Positions 25,162-32,934 of a stretch of DNA of 64,000 nt are shown here, piece by piece. Position 1 is the stretch's first letter; every line of letters starts with the position of its first letter. The position numbers were made by a program, and so were the translations under genes. Where the stretch lies: positions 13,861 to 77,860 of the forward strand of contig CALFEO010000028.1 in NCBI GenBank assembly GCA_937949995.1, given 5' to 3'. The notes under the pieces were generated by a model that saw only the letters and a program-made list of their open reading frames with translations, made no database searches and had not been told where the DNA came from. This stretch comes from an uncultured bacterium (GTDB taxonomy: Bacteria; Patescibacteriota; Patescibacteriia; 2-12-FULL-60-25).

Positions 25162-26136
25162 TATTTTTACGGGTTTATTGGTGAATTTGTTTAATATCGT
25201 TTCAAGCTCTTTTTTGCGGGGTAATCCTTTTTGCGGACCTATTTCGCGGATAACCGACCAGGAATTGGCAGTGCCCCAGCGCAATGCTTCGGCAATCGAT
25301 TTATTTTGCATGACGGCGCAGGTAAAAGCGGAGGCGAACGCGTCGCCTGCGCCCGTACTTTCCACGGCATCGCCTTTGAAAATGGGCATGTGCCAAAAAT
25401 CCTGGCCATCATAAGCGTAGGCACCGTTTTTGCTATCCGTTATAACCGTAATTTTCGCACCTAATTTCGCGAAATCTTCGAGCAGGTTTTTAACGGGGCG
25501 GATTTGGCCGTTTAATAAATGTTGAGCCTCTTCTTTGTTTAAGATGAAGATGTTGCTTAATTTGATCAGCGGTTTGAGCTGTTTTAATCCGGCGCGAATG
25601 TGAGTTGTGCCCGGCTGGAAAGCGAAGTTGATTTTTGAATATTGCTTGAGGTGCTTTGCCAGTTGCTTGTCAAAAGCGGAAAAGTTGTTGCCCATGGCAC
25701 TGTAATAAATCCAGTTGGTTTTTTGTAATTTGGGAAATTTGTATTTACGGGGTTTGAAAAAGAGTAATTGAGTTCGTTCGCCTTTGTAGCTTAATAAAGT
25801 GGCTTCGCTGGTTTGTTCTTTTGTGCATTTGCACATAAGGGATACATCGACTTTTTCACCGCGTAAAGTTTCTTTAAGTTGATCGCCGGCAAAATCTTTG
25901 CCCACCCAGCTAACCAAAGCGCTTTTAAAGCCCAAACGGCTGGCACTGACTGCGGCATTGGCCGAATTGCCGGCGGCAGGGACTTTAACAACGTCGCGTA
26001 CCGGAATTTTTTCCGCGTACTCGAGGCAGAGCAAACATCTGTCTTTCTCCAAACTGCAACTAACCGTTGCTTCATCGATGATATAAAAAACATCGCGCAA
26101 ACTTTCACCGATGCAGATAATGTCGAATTGTTTCAT
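25159..26136 (-). CDS. PfkB/ribokinase-family kinase, second paralogue
   Basis: 325 residues. PfkB motif 1 is AAGNSANAAVSASRLGF; the C-terminal signature is ESTGAGDAFASAF. It has a four-Cys cluster (CSLEKDRCLLCLEY, then CKC) absent from the first PfkB kinase. Substrate unknown. The ATG at 26136 follows TATAAT by 8 bases, so it is probably leaderless; the three extra upstream codons are rejected. Confidence 0.85.
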   Translation of the reverse strand: MKQFDIICIGESLRDVFYIIDEATVSCSLEKDRCLLCLEYAEKIPVRDVVKVPAAGNSANAAVSASRLGFKSALVSWVGKDFAGDQLKETLRGEKVDVSLMCKCTKEQTSEATLLSYKGERTQLLFFKPRKYKFPKLQKTNWIYYSAMGNNFSAFDKQLAKHLKQYSKINFAFQPGTTHIRAGLKQLKPLIKLSNIFILNKEEAQHLLNGQIRPVKNLLEDFAKLGAKITVITDSKNGAYAYDGQDFWHMPIFKGDAVESTGAGDAFASAFTCAVMQNKSIAEALRWGTANSWSVIREIGPQKGLPRKKELETILNKFTNKPVKI

Positions 26137-26159
26137 ACCAGCCAATTATACTATAAATA

Positions 26160-26338
26160 ACAAATTGTCTGAACCATGAACCGAGATTTACCAAAATTTT
26201 CAAGGATTGACATGATTACTACATGAGTTTATCAAGTTAAAAGTAACAAGTTTATCAAGAGTTACTTTTGCTTCTCTTGATGAACTTTAGACTTGATGAA
26301 CTTGTTACTAATTCGGACTGATCAAGGTTCAGACAATA
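26160..26338. repeat. Family C element with inverted ends and a nested family B repeat
   Basis: Outer inverted ends TTGTCTGAACC (26163 on) and GGTTCAGACAA (to 26337). Inside lies a family B hairpin (AAGTAACAAGTTTATCAAGA... GATGAACTTGTTAC). The same nesting occurs at 34385-34738. Confidence 0.8.
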
Positions 26339-26351
26339 AGTTAATCATGAT

Positions 26352-26386
26352 AAAAAAAACCGCCTTTGCAAAATGCTGGGGCGGTT
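26352..26386 (-). terminator. Terminator of the structured RNA
   Basis: AACCGCC/GGCGGTT stem (26358-26364 with 26380-26386); on the minus strand it is followed by eight T. Confidence 0.88.
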
Positions 26387-26744
26387 GACGATTCGATTTT
26401 GGCCCAACGACGTGGGACTAATCCCGAGCGTCATCGGCCGCTGTAAGCTTTTTAAGATCTCCTCTTTTTATTCAAGCGGTGAGCTTGTATTTTTGCCAAA
26501 CGATGTTTGGCGGTTTTCCTCCTAACGGATACCGCATCGTTAACCGATTGCGGAAAATTCTCTCCTCGCCTCATGCGATTGCCGATTCGACTTGCGAGAT
26601 CGGCGGGGTTTTACGAAAGCGCGCCTTGCTTTCGATTTTTTTTAGCCTGCCTAACAGCGTGTTCTCTCAAGTTTACAGCCTCGAAGATTTGTGAAGAGGC
26701 TTGGTATTTTCGAGAGTTCCCGAGGCCGGCCAAGGCCTCGAGAC
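26352..26744 (-). ncRNA. Structured non-coding RNA, about 390 nt, class not recognised
   Basis: The minus strand has a strong promoter (TTGACA-17-TAATAC, 26750-26778) and a strong terminator (26352-26386) with no convincing gene between. The transcript carries many clean hairpins: 26721-26740 (CGAGGCC/GGCCTCG), 26614-26634, 26581-26604, 26532-26553, 26495-26511 (GCCAAAC/GTTTGGC), 26473-26487 and 26414-26425 inside a longer helix. Size and structure fit RNase P RNA or tmRNA, but I do not find GAGGAAAGUC or a tRNA-like 3' end. The 66-codon frame from 26811 starts upstream of the promoter and is cut by a stop. Existence is well supported; identity is open. Confidence 0.72.
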
Positions 26745-26749
26745 GTTGT

Positions 26750-26778
26750 GTATTATCATAATCAGGCAAATCTGTCAA
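26750..26778 (-). promoter_or_regulatory. Promoter of the structured RNA
   Basis: Consensus TTGACA (26773-26778), 17-base spacer, TAATAC (26750-26755) on the minus strand; start expected near 26743. Confidence 0.8.
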
Positions 26779-26807
26779 TATCTCACCTGTTATCCCGCAT
26801 TCTATAC

Positions 26808-27877
26808 TCAATGCACCACTCTTTGATAAATGGCTCGGTTCTGCATATTCTTGCCCAATAAGTCAAATTTATGCAGGATTAGAGCCTATGAGAGGCCAAG
26901 AAATAACCCTATTTGAGAGACAAAGAATAGAGCACTATTTAAGAGGAAGGGTAAAGAAACGACAGATAGCCAAATACTTGGCAAGAGACCATTCCGTGAT
27001 AATCAGAGAAATACAGCGCAATATAGATCCGGATGGAATATACAGATCGAATACAGCGCAAAGAAAAGCTGATTTTAGAAAAAGTAGAGAGAAGAAGAAA
27101 AAGCTCGAAAAAGACGATATGTTGAGGAATTATACGATAGAAAAGCTAATGGAAGGCTGGAGCCCCGATGTAATTAGTGGAGTATTAAAAAACCGGCTAG
27201 AACCAAAAATGATAGATAGGTACGTTAGCCACGAAACCATTTATCAATTCATTTATACGGGTCAAGGCCGGTTTATGGGACTATACCAATATTTAACGAG
27301 AAAGCACAAGAAGAGAAAGAAGCATAAATCAAGAAAATATAGAAAAAACAACCAAATTAAGCATAGAACACCAATTGAACTCAGACCTCAAATAATCAAC
27401 GCAAGACAAAGAGTGAATGATTGGGAAAGTGATACCATGGAGTGCAAATTCAATCATTTATCCGTACAAACAGAGAGAGTGACCAGGTTATTGAGAATAA
27501 ACAGAGTCAAAAACAAAACGGCTGATGAAACATTAAAAGCTCTCATACTAACTATTGAAACATTGCCAAGAAACGCAATTCAATCTATCACGTTTGATAA
27601 TGGAAAAGAGGGTGCGCATCACTGGAAGTTAAAACAAGCATACGGTCTGGAAACATATTTCTGTGATTCATATTGTTCTTGGCAAAAAGGAAGCGTTGAA
27701 CACGCGAACGGACTACTCAGAAAATACTTTCCAAAGAAAATTAATTTAAGCGAAGTAACCGATTATGAAATCAAAGCCATCCAAGAAAAGATTAATAACA
27801 CCCCGAGAAAGATTCTTAATTATAAAACCCCCAATAAACTCTATATCGAACTTACTGAGGGAAAAGCGGTGCATTGA
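26808..27877 (+). mobile_element. IS30-family insertion sequence
   Basis: Inverted ends TCAATGCACCACT (26808-26820) and AGCGGTGCATTGA (27865-27877) differ at one base and enclose a complete transposase. The right end contains the transposase stop codon. No target duplication could be fixed by eye. It is intact and may be active or recent. Confidence 0.85.
26888..27877 (+). CDS. IS30-family transposase
   Basis: 329 residues. An N-terminal helix-turn-helix (LFERQRIEHYLRGRVKKRQIAK then REIQRN) is followed by a basic linker and the DDE core: Asp in DWESDTM, Asp in TFDNGKEG and Glu in QKGSVEHANGLLRKYFPK, the last being the IS30 signature. It cuts and joins the element ends. No frameshift or truncation. 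Its codon use (AGA-rich) differs from neighbouring genes, consistent with transfer. Confidence 0.93.
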   Translation: MRGQEITLFERQRIEHYLRGRVKKRQIAKYLARDHSVIIREIQRNIDPDGIYRSNTAQRKADFRKSREKKKKLEKDDMLRNYTIEKLMEGWSPDVISGVLKNRLEPKMIDRYVSHETIYQFIYTGQGRFMGLYQYLTRKHKKRKKHKSRKYRKNNQIKHRTPIELRPQIINARQRVNDWESDTMECKFNHLSVQTERVTRLLRINRVKNKTADETLKALILTIETLPRNAIQSITFDNGKEGAHHWKLKQAYGLETYFCDSYCSWQKGSVEHANGLLRKYFPKKINLSEVTDYEIKAIQEKINNTPRKILNYKTPNKLYIELTEGKAVH

Positions 27878-27902
27878 AAAGTTGACTAGGCAATGTTAGA
27901 AT
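27874..27902 (+). promoter_or_regulatory. Hybrid promoter: -35 supplied by the IS30 end
   Basis: TTGAAA (27874-27879) includes the last four bases of the IS30 right end; 17-base spacer; TAGAAT (27897-27902); ATG 9 bases later. Confidence 0.65.
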
Positions 27903-27911
27903 TTTAGAGAT

Positions 27912-28469
27912 ATGAAAATAATACAAATTCTATTTTTTAGCGCAATTTTAGCGTTTTTTGCCGGAGCCGGGTGCAATGAGACATACAATCAGCCCGGCGG
28001 ACAAGATAATTTGGGCGCCAAGGCAAAGGGTTTGGACCCTTGCGGTTTAATTGATAAAGCCGAGATTGATGCTTTATATGATGTGCCGGCGGATATTATT
28101 CAGCATGATTTGGAGCCGATTAATCCGGTGGGGCAAAAAATGTGCGTGTACGATATACCGAGCGGCGAAGCATTGACCATGGTTGTTGTAAGCGTACATG
28201 AAACGGATGAAATATCGAGCGGGATTACGGCCGAGCAATTGTTTCAAAGTCAAAAAGATGTTTTGGAAAATGTTGTTGATGTAAAAGGCGTGGGCGCGGG
28301 AGCTTTTCAAACTCAAATGGATTTTGCGGGCGGAGGCTCGATTTATTTTTTGTCCAATGATAAAAAGACATTGGTTTCGGTTGATGTTTCCTTGGGCAAA
28401 TTGGATCATGAGGCCAATCAAGCGGCTGAGCAAAAATTCGCCAAGCAGATATTGGAAAAGTTGAAATAA
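27912..28469 (+). CDS. Lipoprotein with DUF3558-like domain
   Basis: 185 residues. Signal peptide with lipobox FAGAGC (Cys21), a polar linker, then LDPCGLIDKAEIDALYDVP and KMCVYDIPSG, an order of conserved Cys residues and helix seen in DUF3558-like actinobacterial lipoproteins. Should be anchored outside the cytoplasmic membrane. It starts 34 bases after the IS30 end, which supplies part of its promoter. A bidirectional terminator follows. Confidence 0.7.
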   Translation: MKIIQILFFSAILAFFAGAGCNETYNQPGGQDNLGAKAKGLDPCGLIDKAEIDALYDVPADIIQHDLEPINPVGQKMCVYDIPSGEALTMVVVSVHETDEISSGITAEQLFQSQKDVLENVVDVKGVGAGAFQTQMDFAGGGSIYFLSNDKKTLVSVDVSLGKLDHEANQAAEQKFAKQILEKLK

Positions 28470-28494
28470 CAAGCAGAGCTGTCCCTGATAAAAA

Positions 28495-28522
28495 ATGACG
28501 GATTGGCCGTCATTTTCTTTTT
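28495..28522. terminator. Bidirectional terminator
   Basis: ATGACGG-ATTGG-CCGTCAT stem with T runs on both strands, between the lipoprotein gene and the convergent transketolase gene. Confidence 0.85.
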
Positions 28523-29487
28523 ATGGCTTTTAGTGCGGATTTGATGATATCTTTGGAACGCATTTTGTATTTATCCAGTAATTCCTCAGGAGCGCCGGAT
28601 TCGCCGAAAGTGTTTTGCATGCCGATGGCTTCGATGGGAACCGGAATATTTTGCGAGCAGAATTCGGCAACCGCTCCGTGCAGACCGCCGGTGATTTGAT
28701 GTTCTTCGACGGTAACGGCGCAGGCGGTTTTGTTTAACGATGTTTTTATGGTTTTGCCGTCCAGAGGTTTGATTGTATGACTGTTGATTACTTCGGCTTC
28801 GATGTGCAGTTTGGCGAGTTCTTCGGCGGCAAGCAGAGCTTCATGAAGCAATGGTCCGCAAGCGATCAGAGTTACATCGTAGCCTTCACGGCAAATATAG
28901 GCTTTGCCAAATTCGAAAGGTGTTTTTTTTGTGGTAATGACCGGAGTTTTTTCGCGGGCGAATCTGAAGTAAACCGGGCCGTTGTATTTTGCGGCCGCGA
29001 GCGTGCATTTGCGGGTTTCTTCGGCGTCGCAGGGAGCGCAAACTATGATATCGGGCAAAACTCTTGTTATAGCCAGATCTTCCAAGGCCTGATGAGTGGC
29101 ACCGTCGGGCCCAACGGAAACGCCCGTGTGCGCTCCGGCGATTTTTACATTGGCTTTGGTGTAGCAAACCGAGACACGCAGTTGATCCCAACTGCGGCCC
29201 GGAGAAAAAACGGCATAGGAAGAGACGAAAGGTATTTTACCGGAAAGAGCGAGCCCGGCGGCTATACCCATCATGTTTTGTTCGGCGACGCCGCATTCGA
29301 TAAATCTTTCCGGGTGAGCTTCGCCGAATTTTAGCGCGCGGGTAGATTCCGCAAGATCGGCGGTTAAAACCACAACATCGGGATTGGTTTCGCCAAGTTC
29401 AATCAAAGCTTCACCGTAGCCGTTGCGAGTGGGGATTTTTTCGACGGTTTTGTATAAAACGTAGGGGTTGAGATTTGGAAGTTTCAT
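28510..29487 (-). CDS. tkt: Transketolase, C-terminal subunit (pyrimidine-binding and C-terminal domains)
   Basis: 325 residues covering the second half of transketolase. The catalytic Glu that activates thiamine is in CGVAEQNM (about residue 67); the phosphate/sugar-binding GAHTGVSVGPDGATH and the C-terminal domain follow. It must pair with the N-terminal subunit at 30069-30980 to move two-carbon units in the non-oxidative pentose phosphate pathway. Split transketolases are common in archaea and CPR. Here the two halves are separated by a four-helix-bundle cassette. Confidence 0.92.
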   Translation of the reverse strand: MKLPNLNPYVLYKTVEKIPTRNGYGEALIELGETNPDVVVLTADLAESTRALKFGEAHPERFIECGVAEQNMMGIAAGLALSGKIPFVSSYAVFSPGRSWDQLRVSVCYTKANVKIAGAHTGVSVGPDGATHQALEDLAITRVLPDIIVCAPCDAEETRKCTLAAAKYNGPVYFRFAREKTPVITTKKTPFEFGKAYICREGYDVTLIACGPLLHEALLAAEELAKLHIEAEVINSHTIKPLDGKTIKTSLNKTACAVTVEEHQITGGLHGAVAEFCSQNIPVPIEAIGMQNTFGESGAPEELLDKYKMRSKDIIKSALKAIKRK

Positions 29488-29536
29488 AGTGAGGGGACAG
29501 GGGGCGATAGATTTAGAGATGAAGAGTTTTTTTGGA

Positions 29537-30029
29537 CAGTGATCAGGGAACAGGGAACAGAGAGTAGTGAACAGTGAAAAGTGAGTAGTGAATGAAGATG
29601 GGTGGTGATTAGGTACGGCTGTTGAGTTTTGCTTCCAGAGATTGAATTATTTTATGTAGCATTTTGCCGATTTCTTCCGCTAACTCATGAGCTTTGTTGA
29701 ATTGTTCAATATTAAAATATTTATATTCCAGACCAAGGTAAAGCATACTTTTAACTTCACTGCATGATCCTTTGGAAATATGTAAGAATTGTTTGTACTC
29801 TTTGGTGGTTTGTCGATCGAAGCCTTCCGCTATATTATTCATTATCGAAATTGATGCACGCTCTATTTGGTTTTTGTATCCAAAATCGTTAACATTTATC
29901 ATGCAGTTGTGGATTAAGATATTAAGTTCTTTAGATTTTTGCCAAACAATTAAATCTTCAAATTTGTTAATATACATAATCACTTAAATAACACTTAGCT
30001 GTTCACTATCCACTGCGCACTGATCACTG
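29537..30029. mobile_element. Four-helix-bundle cassette with inverted flanks, between the transketolase halves
   Basis: CAGTGATCAG-type words flank the gene in inverted orientation: 29537-29575 (CAGTGATCAGGGAACAGG... AGTGAACAG) and 29999-30029 (CTGTTCACTATCCACTGCGC ACTGATCACTG). The enclosed gene belongs to a family known to spread in rRNA and between genes. It separates two subunits of one enzyme, so it is probably an insertion. Confidence 0.65.
29609..29977 (-). CDS. Four-helix-bundle protein (23S rRNA intervening-sequence protein/Avd-like)
   Basis: 122 residues with the family pattern: FEDLIVWQKSKEL at the start, RASISIMNNIAEGFDR in the middle and FLHISKGSCSEVKSML, then a C-terminal helix (LAEEIGKMLHKIIQSL). 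The TIGR02436 family is encoded in intervening sequences of 23S rRNA, and its relative Avd binds RNA in diversity-generating retroelements. Likely a small RNA-binding helix bundle. The ATG at 29977 fits the family start. Flanked by inverted repeats. Confidence 0.88.
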   Translation of the reverse strand: MYINKFEDLIVWQKSKELNILIHNCMINVNDFGYKNQIERASISIMNNIAEGFDRQTTKEYKQFLHISKGSCSEVKSMLYLGLEYKYFNIEQFNKAHELAEEIGKMLHKIIQSLEAKLNSRT

Positions 30030-30068
30030 AACTATTTGACCTTGAACAGTTGCAGTGTCGTCATGTCT

Positions 30069-30980
30069 TTATTGATGTTCACTTGTAATTTTGCCGTTTA
30101 GTGTACGAAGTTCTTGTAATGCGCTTTTAGCTTCGTCTTTGTTTGGGGGCAGGCCGTGCCATTCAAATTTATTTTCCATAAAGCCGACTCCTTTGCCGGG
30201 GATTGTGTGGCAGATGATGGCGGTTGGATTGGCAGCCATGGCTTTGGCTTTTTTCATGGCGTCGATGATTTCTTGGATGTTGTGTCCATCCACATCAATC
30301 ACAAACCAGTTGAAAGCTTTGAGTTTATCGGAAAAATTTTCCAAAGGCATAACATCCTCGGTGTTGCCGTCGATTTGGATATTGTTGCGGTCGATGATTG
30401 CGGTAACCTCGCGTAAATCGTATTTTCCCGCCAGCATTACAGCTTCCCAGGTTTGACCTTCGTCGAATTCACCATCGCTCATCAGGCACCAGGTGTGATA
30501 ATTCGAATTTCGAATTTCGTATTTCGAATTACGATTTTTTTGCGTTTTTCGTGGTTCGTCATTCGTGGTTCGATTTATTCTTGAGGCTAGAGCCATGCCG
30601 ATTGCTTGGGAGAGGCCTTGGCCCAAGGGGCCGCCGCAGGTTTCGATGCCGTTGTTGAAGTGATTGTTGGAATGTCCTTGCAATGGCGAACCCAGTTTGC
30701 GAAGAGTTTTAAGTTGTTTGTGCGGGATGAATCCGGCATGCGCGAGAGTTGCGTAAAGAACCGGGCAAATGTGGGCATTGGATAAAACTACGCGATCGCG
30801 TGAGGGATCGTTTTTCTTTTTGGGATCCAATTTAGCGACTCCGCCCATGTAAAGCGCTGTAAAAACATCGGCCATGCCCAGAGGGCCGGCTGAATGTCCG
30901 GAACCGGCTTTTACCAGCATGTTGATTATATCTTGGCGGATTTGATTGGCTGTTGTTTCCAGCTTTTTTATGGATTGCAT
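30069..30980 (-). CDS. tkt: Transketolase, N-terminal (thiamine diphosphate-binding) subunit with in-frame repeat insert
   Basis: 303 residues, the ThDP/Mg-binding half: GSGHSAGPLGMADV, GPLGQGLSQAIGMA, LMSDGEFDEGQTWEA (GDG-like motif) and IIDRNNIQIDG. Between residues 135 and 160 lies a 24-residue run (NRTTNDEPRKTQKNRNSKYE...) not expected in this family. It is encoded by a family D repeat (30503-30575). Both flanks align to normal transketolase, and the frame is kept, so the enzyme probably still folds with a surface loop. Partner of the 28510-29487 gene. Confidence 0.92.
   Translation of the reverse strand: MQSIKKLETTANQIRQDIINMLVKAGSGHSAGPLGMADVFTALYMGGVAKLDPKKKNDPSRDRVVLSNAHICPVLYATLAHAGFIPHKQLKTLRKLGSPLQGHSNNHFNNGIETCGGPLGQGLSQAIGMALASRINRTTNDEPRKTQKNRNSKYEIRNSNYHTWCLMSDGEFDEGQTWEAVMLAGKYDLREVTAIIDRNNIQIDGNTEDVMPLENFSDKLKAFNWFVIDVDGHNIQEIIDAMKKAKAMAANPTAIICHTIPGKGVGFMENKFEWHGLPPNKDEAKSALQELRTLNGKITSEHQ
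30503..30575. repeat. Family D repeat inside the transketolase coding sequence
   Basis: Words AATTCGAATTTCGAATTTCG and CGTGGTTCGTCATTCGTGG, read on the minus strand as the CGAACCACGAATGACGAACC words found in intergenic blocks at 15.55 and 16.4 kb. Insert length keeps the frame. Confidence 0.85.
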
Positions 30981-31019
30981 ATGATTGGTTTAATCCAGTT
31001 TAACATAAAATAGCGTAAA

Positions 31020-31050
31020 TAAAAAAAAGACGCCTTGCCGGCGCTTTTTT
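31020..31050 (-). terminator. Terminator of the 48-residue gene
   Basis: GCGCC/GGCGT stem with a run of nine T on the minus strand. Confidence 0.7.
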
Positions 31051-31196
31051 TACCAAATGTTTTTGGCTTGCAATGCGTAGATTATACAGATGATTCCGAG
31101 ACATAAATTGGCAATCGGTAAAATCCAGCTTAATGTCTCATTTGTATAATGGTACAGAGCACTTTCATTGTTTTGCATAGCTTGCCGTTTTTTCAA
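31050..31196 (-). CDS. Small single-span membrane protein (48 aa, TTG start)
   Basis: Not recognised. 48 residues: a basic/polar N-terminus (KKRQAMQNNESALYHYT), then one membrane helix (LPIANLCLGIICIIYALQA). The TTG at 31196 is chosen because AAGGAGG lies 9 bases upstream; the ATG six codons later is the alternative. It has its own promoter (31229-31257) and terminator, so it is a real single-gene unit. Confidence 0.65.
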   Translation of the reverse strand: MKKRQAMQNNESALYHYTNETLSWILPIANLCLGIICIIYALQAKNIW

Positions 31197-31228
31197 GAAT
31201 CAACTCCTCCTTAAAACGGCGATTTTTC

Positions 31229-31257
31229 AAGTTAGCAAGATTTGGGATTTTTGTCAA
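31229..31257 (-). promoter_or_regulatory. Promoter of the 48-residue membrane protein
   Basis: TTGACA, 17-base spacer, TAACTT on the minus strand. Confidence 0.7.
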
Positions 31258-31299
31258 ACGGTATACGATCGGATCGATACAGTCCGTTTTTTAAATCAA

Positions 31300-31322
31300 A
31301 GACGCTCGAATTGAGCGTCTTA
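31300..31322 (-). terminator. Hairpin after the surface-protein gene
   Basis: AGACGCTC-GAATT-GAGCGTCT, 8-bp perfect stem followed by TTTGATTT on the minus strand; a probable but not classic terminator. Confidence 0.6.
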
Positions 31323-31343
31323 ATGGTTTTTTTGCTGTTTTGT

Positions 31344-32762
31344 TTACGGGTTTATTACCGTGATGATGGTGAATTGTTCGTCCGCGGCATCCAATGAATC
31401 GGAAGCTCGGCCGTAGAAGGTATACGAGCCGGTTTGTTGCCATGGTCCGACGTTGTAAGTGCAAGGCACGGCGCCTTCGCAGTGTTTGATGATTTGGCGA
31501 GAGCTGTCCAAGATTTCGATATATTTGATGCCGTCTTGATCGGATGCGGCGACCGTAACATTTACTTTTTCGCCGGTATAGATTGTATTCTTGTCGGCTT
31601 GAACCGTAATCAAGGGAGAATCGTTGGCGGAAACGGTTATGATCAGATCTTTACTGCGATAAGTACGGCCAACGTTATCTGTTACAAGTCCATGAACCGT
31701 CACTGAGGTTCCAACTCCACCTTCCGGGGAAAGTGAGTAACGGCAGGTGCGGATTCCGGATTCACAAACGGTTTTACCGGATCCGTTAACAAACACTTCG
31801 ATGCGTTTGACGGCAATATTAGGAGCATCAACAACGATTCCGGTGGATTGTCCGACTTTTACGTTGGTTCTGTCCGCGGAAATATAAACTCCGTTTGCAG
31901 TTGTGTCTTCAGCTACTGTTATTGTCAATTCTTGGCTCTGTTTTGTTTGATCCAAATATGTGATTTCGGCACGGGCTGTTAGTGTTGATTTATCGGTGAT
32001 AAAAGGTATTTGATGGTTGGTTGTGCAAATTGAAGTGTTATTGCAAGTTGCGATTAACACGCCATCCATCAAAATTTGTAATTTTTGAGCTTGTTCGTTG
32101 TCTTTGGTTGAAGCGGAAAAAGTAATTACATCACCCGGGCGGGGAGCGGCATCGTTGACCGTAAAGTTTATTGTTTTAATTACTTCGGGTTCATCTATCG
32201 GGTTTTCGGTTTCGTCTGCAGGAGGAACTGTTGTGAGTTTTTTATCCAAGTTGATGGATATGGCCGATGAGGTGATGGTTGAAACGTTGAAATCGGCCAT
32301 GGATAGAATGGCGGAACCAAGTGTGTAATTGATAAAGAAGGGGTCCGGGATATCATCGATTTTCGTGTTCCAGTTGTCGCCGTAAAGAGCTTTGGCTACT
32401 TCTTCCGATGCTACATGGCGTAAAGTTCCATAAGCGTCGACCGCGTAGGTTTTGGGATCAGTGGTGATTTTGAGCATGCGGACCCCGGGGCGATAGGTAA
32501 CATTGCCGCCGATGGCGATGGCCGCCAATTCGGTATCGGAAATTATCTTTACCGAACTAAAATCCGCATACCAGCTTAAAAAAGTTTTTTCGGTGGGAAA
32601 GACGTAGCGTTTGCCGTTGGCGCCATAGTAATAAACGGCGGGTCCGGAGGCTTTGATAAGATCGCCGGAATTGATTTGAGTTGCGGCAAAAGCAGTTTGC
32701 GCCGGCAACAATGCACACGCAATTAATGCGAGCATGGCGATAAAAGAAGTGATGGATTTCAT
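31344..32762 (-). CDS. Secreted surface protein: CPR envelope module plus Ig-like domains
   Basis: 472 residues. Signal peptide cleaved after AFA (about 26), then a module of about 130 residues with GDLIKASGPAVYYYGANGKR, YVFPTEKTF, GGNVTYRPG and KITTDPKTYAV, repeated across CPR envelope proteins. Three beta domains of Ig/cadherin type follow (about 200-472), each with a Cys pair. It is probably displayed on the cell surface for attachment. TGTTATAAT lies 9 bases before ATG 32762. Paralogue of the 32935-33471 gene. Confidence 0.8.
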   Translation of the reverse strand: MKSITSFIAMLALIACALLPAQTAFAATQINSGDLIKASGPAVYYYGANGKRYVFPTEKTFLSWYADFSSVKIISDTELAAIAIGGNVTYRPGVRMLKITTDPKTYAVDAYGTLRHVASEEVAKALYGDNWNTKIDDIPDPFFINYTLGSAILSMADFNVSTITSSAISINLDKKLTTVPPADETENPIDEPEVIKTINFTVNDAAPRPGDVITFSASTKDNEQAQKLQILMDGVLIATCNNTSICTTNHQIPFITDKSTLTARAEITYLDQTKQSQELTITVAEDTTANGVYISADRTNVKVGQSTGIVVDAPNIAVKRIEVFVNGSGKTVCESGIRTCRYSLSPEGGVGTSVTVHGLVTDNVGRTYRSKDLIITVSANDSPLITVQADKNTIYTGEKVNVTVAASDQDGIKYIEILDSSRQIIKHCEGAVPCTYNVGPWQQTGSYTFYGRASDSLDAADEQFTIITVINP

Positions 32763-32799
32763 ATGATTGGAATTATAACATAACTGAAGAATAGTCGTA

Positions 32800-32890
32800 A
32801 TATATAAGTTCATCAAGTTTAAAGTCTAAAGTTTATCAAGAGTTACTTAGGATTTTCTTGAGGAACTTTAGACTTGATAAACTTTTAACT
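32800..32890. repeat. Family B repeat between the two surface-protein genes
   Basis: AGTTCATCAAGTTTAAAGTC... CAAGAGTTACTTAGGATTTTC... and inverted ACTTTAGACTTGATAAAC. Confidence 0.8.
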
Positions 32891-32934
32891 TAAAAAAGAC
32901 CCGAAGGTCTTTTTTAGTTGTCGCAAGGGCAAGT

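Noticed and set aside
26352..26744. Naming the structured RNA as tmRNA or RNase P RNA
   Set aside because: No tRNA-like 3' end, tag reading frame, or GAGGAAAGUC/CCGGCUUA core was found; GGGGCGGTTGACGATTCGA on the plus strand looks slightly like a tmRNA 5' end but has no matching 3' end and lies on the wrong strand relative to the promoter and terminator.
26611..26811. Minus-strand 66-codon open frame across the structured RNA
   Set aside because: Its start lies upstream of the RNA promoter, it is cut by a stop followed by more open frame, and the DNA is full of hairpins; better explained as RNA.
29984..30068. Diversity-generating retroelement around the four-helix-bundle gene
   Set aside because: No reverse transcriptase, template repeat or variable-repeat gene is present in the window; only the Avd-like protein family matches.
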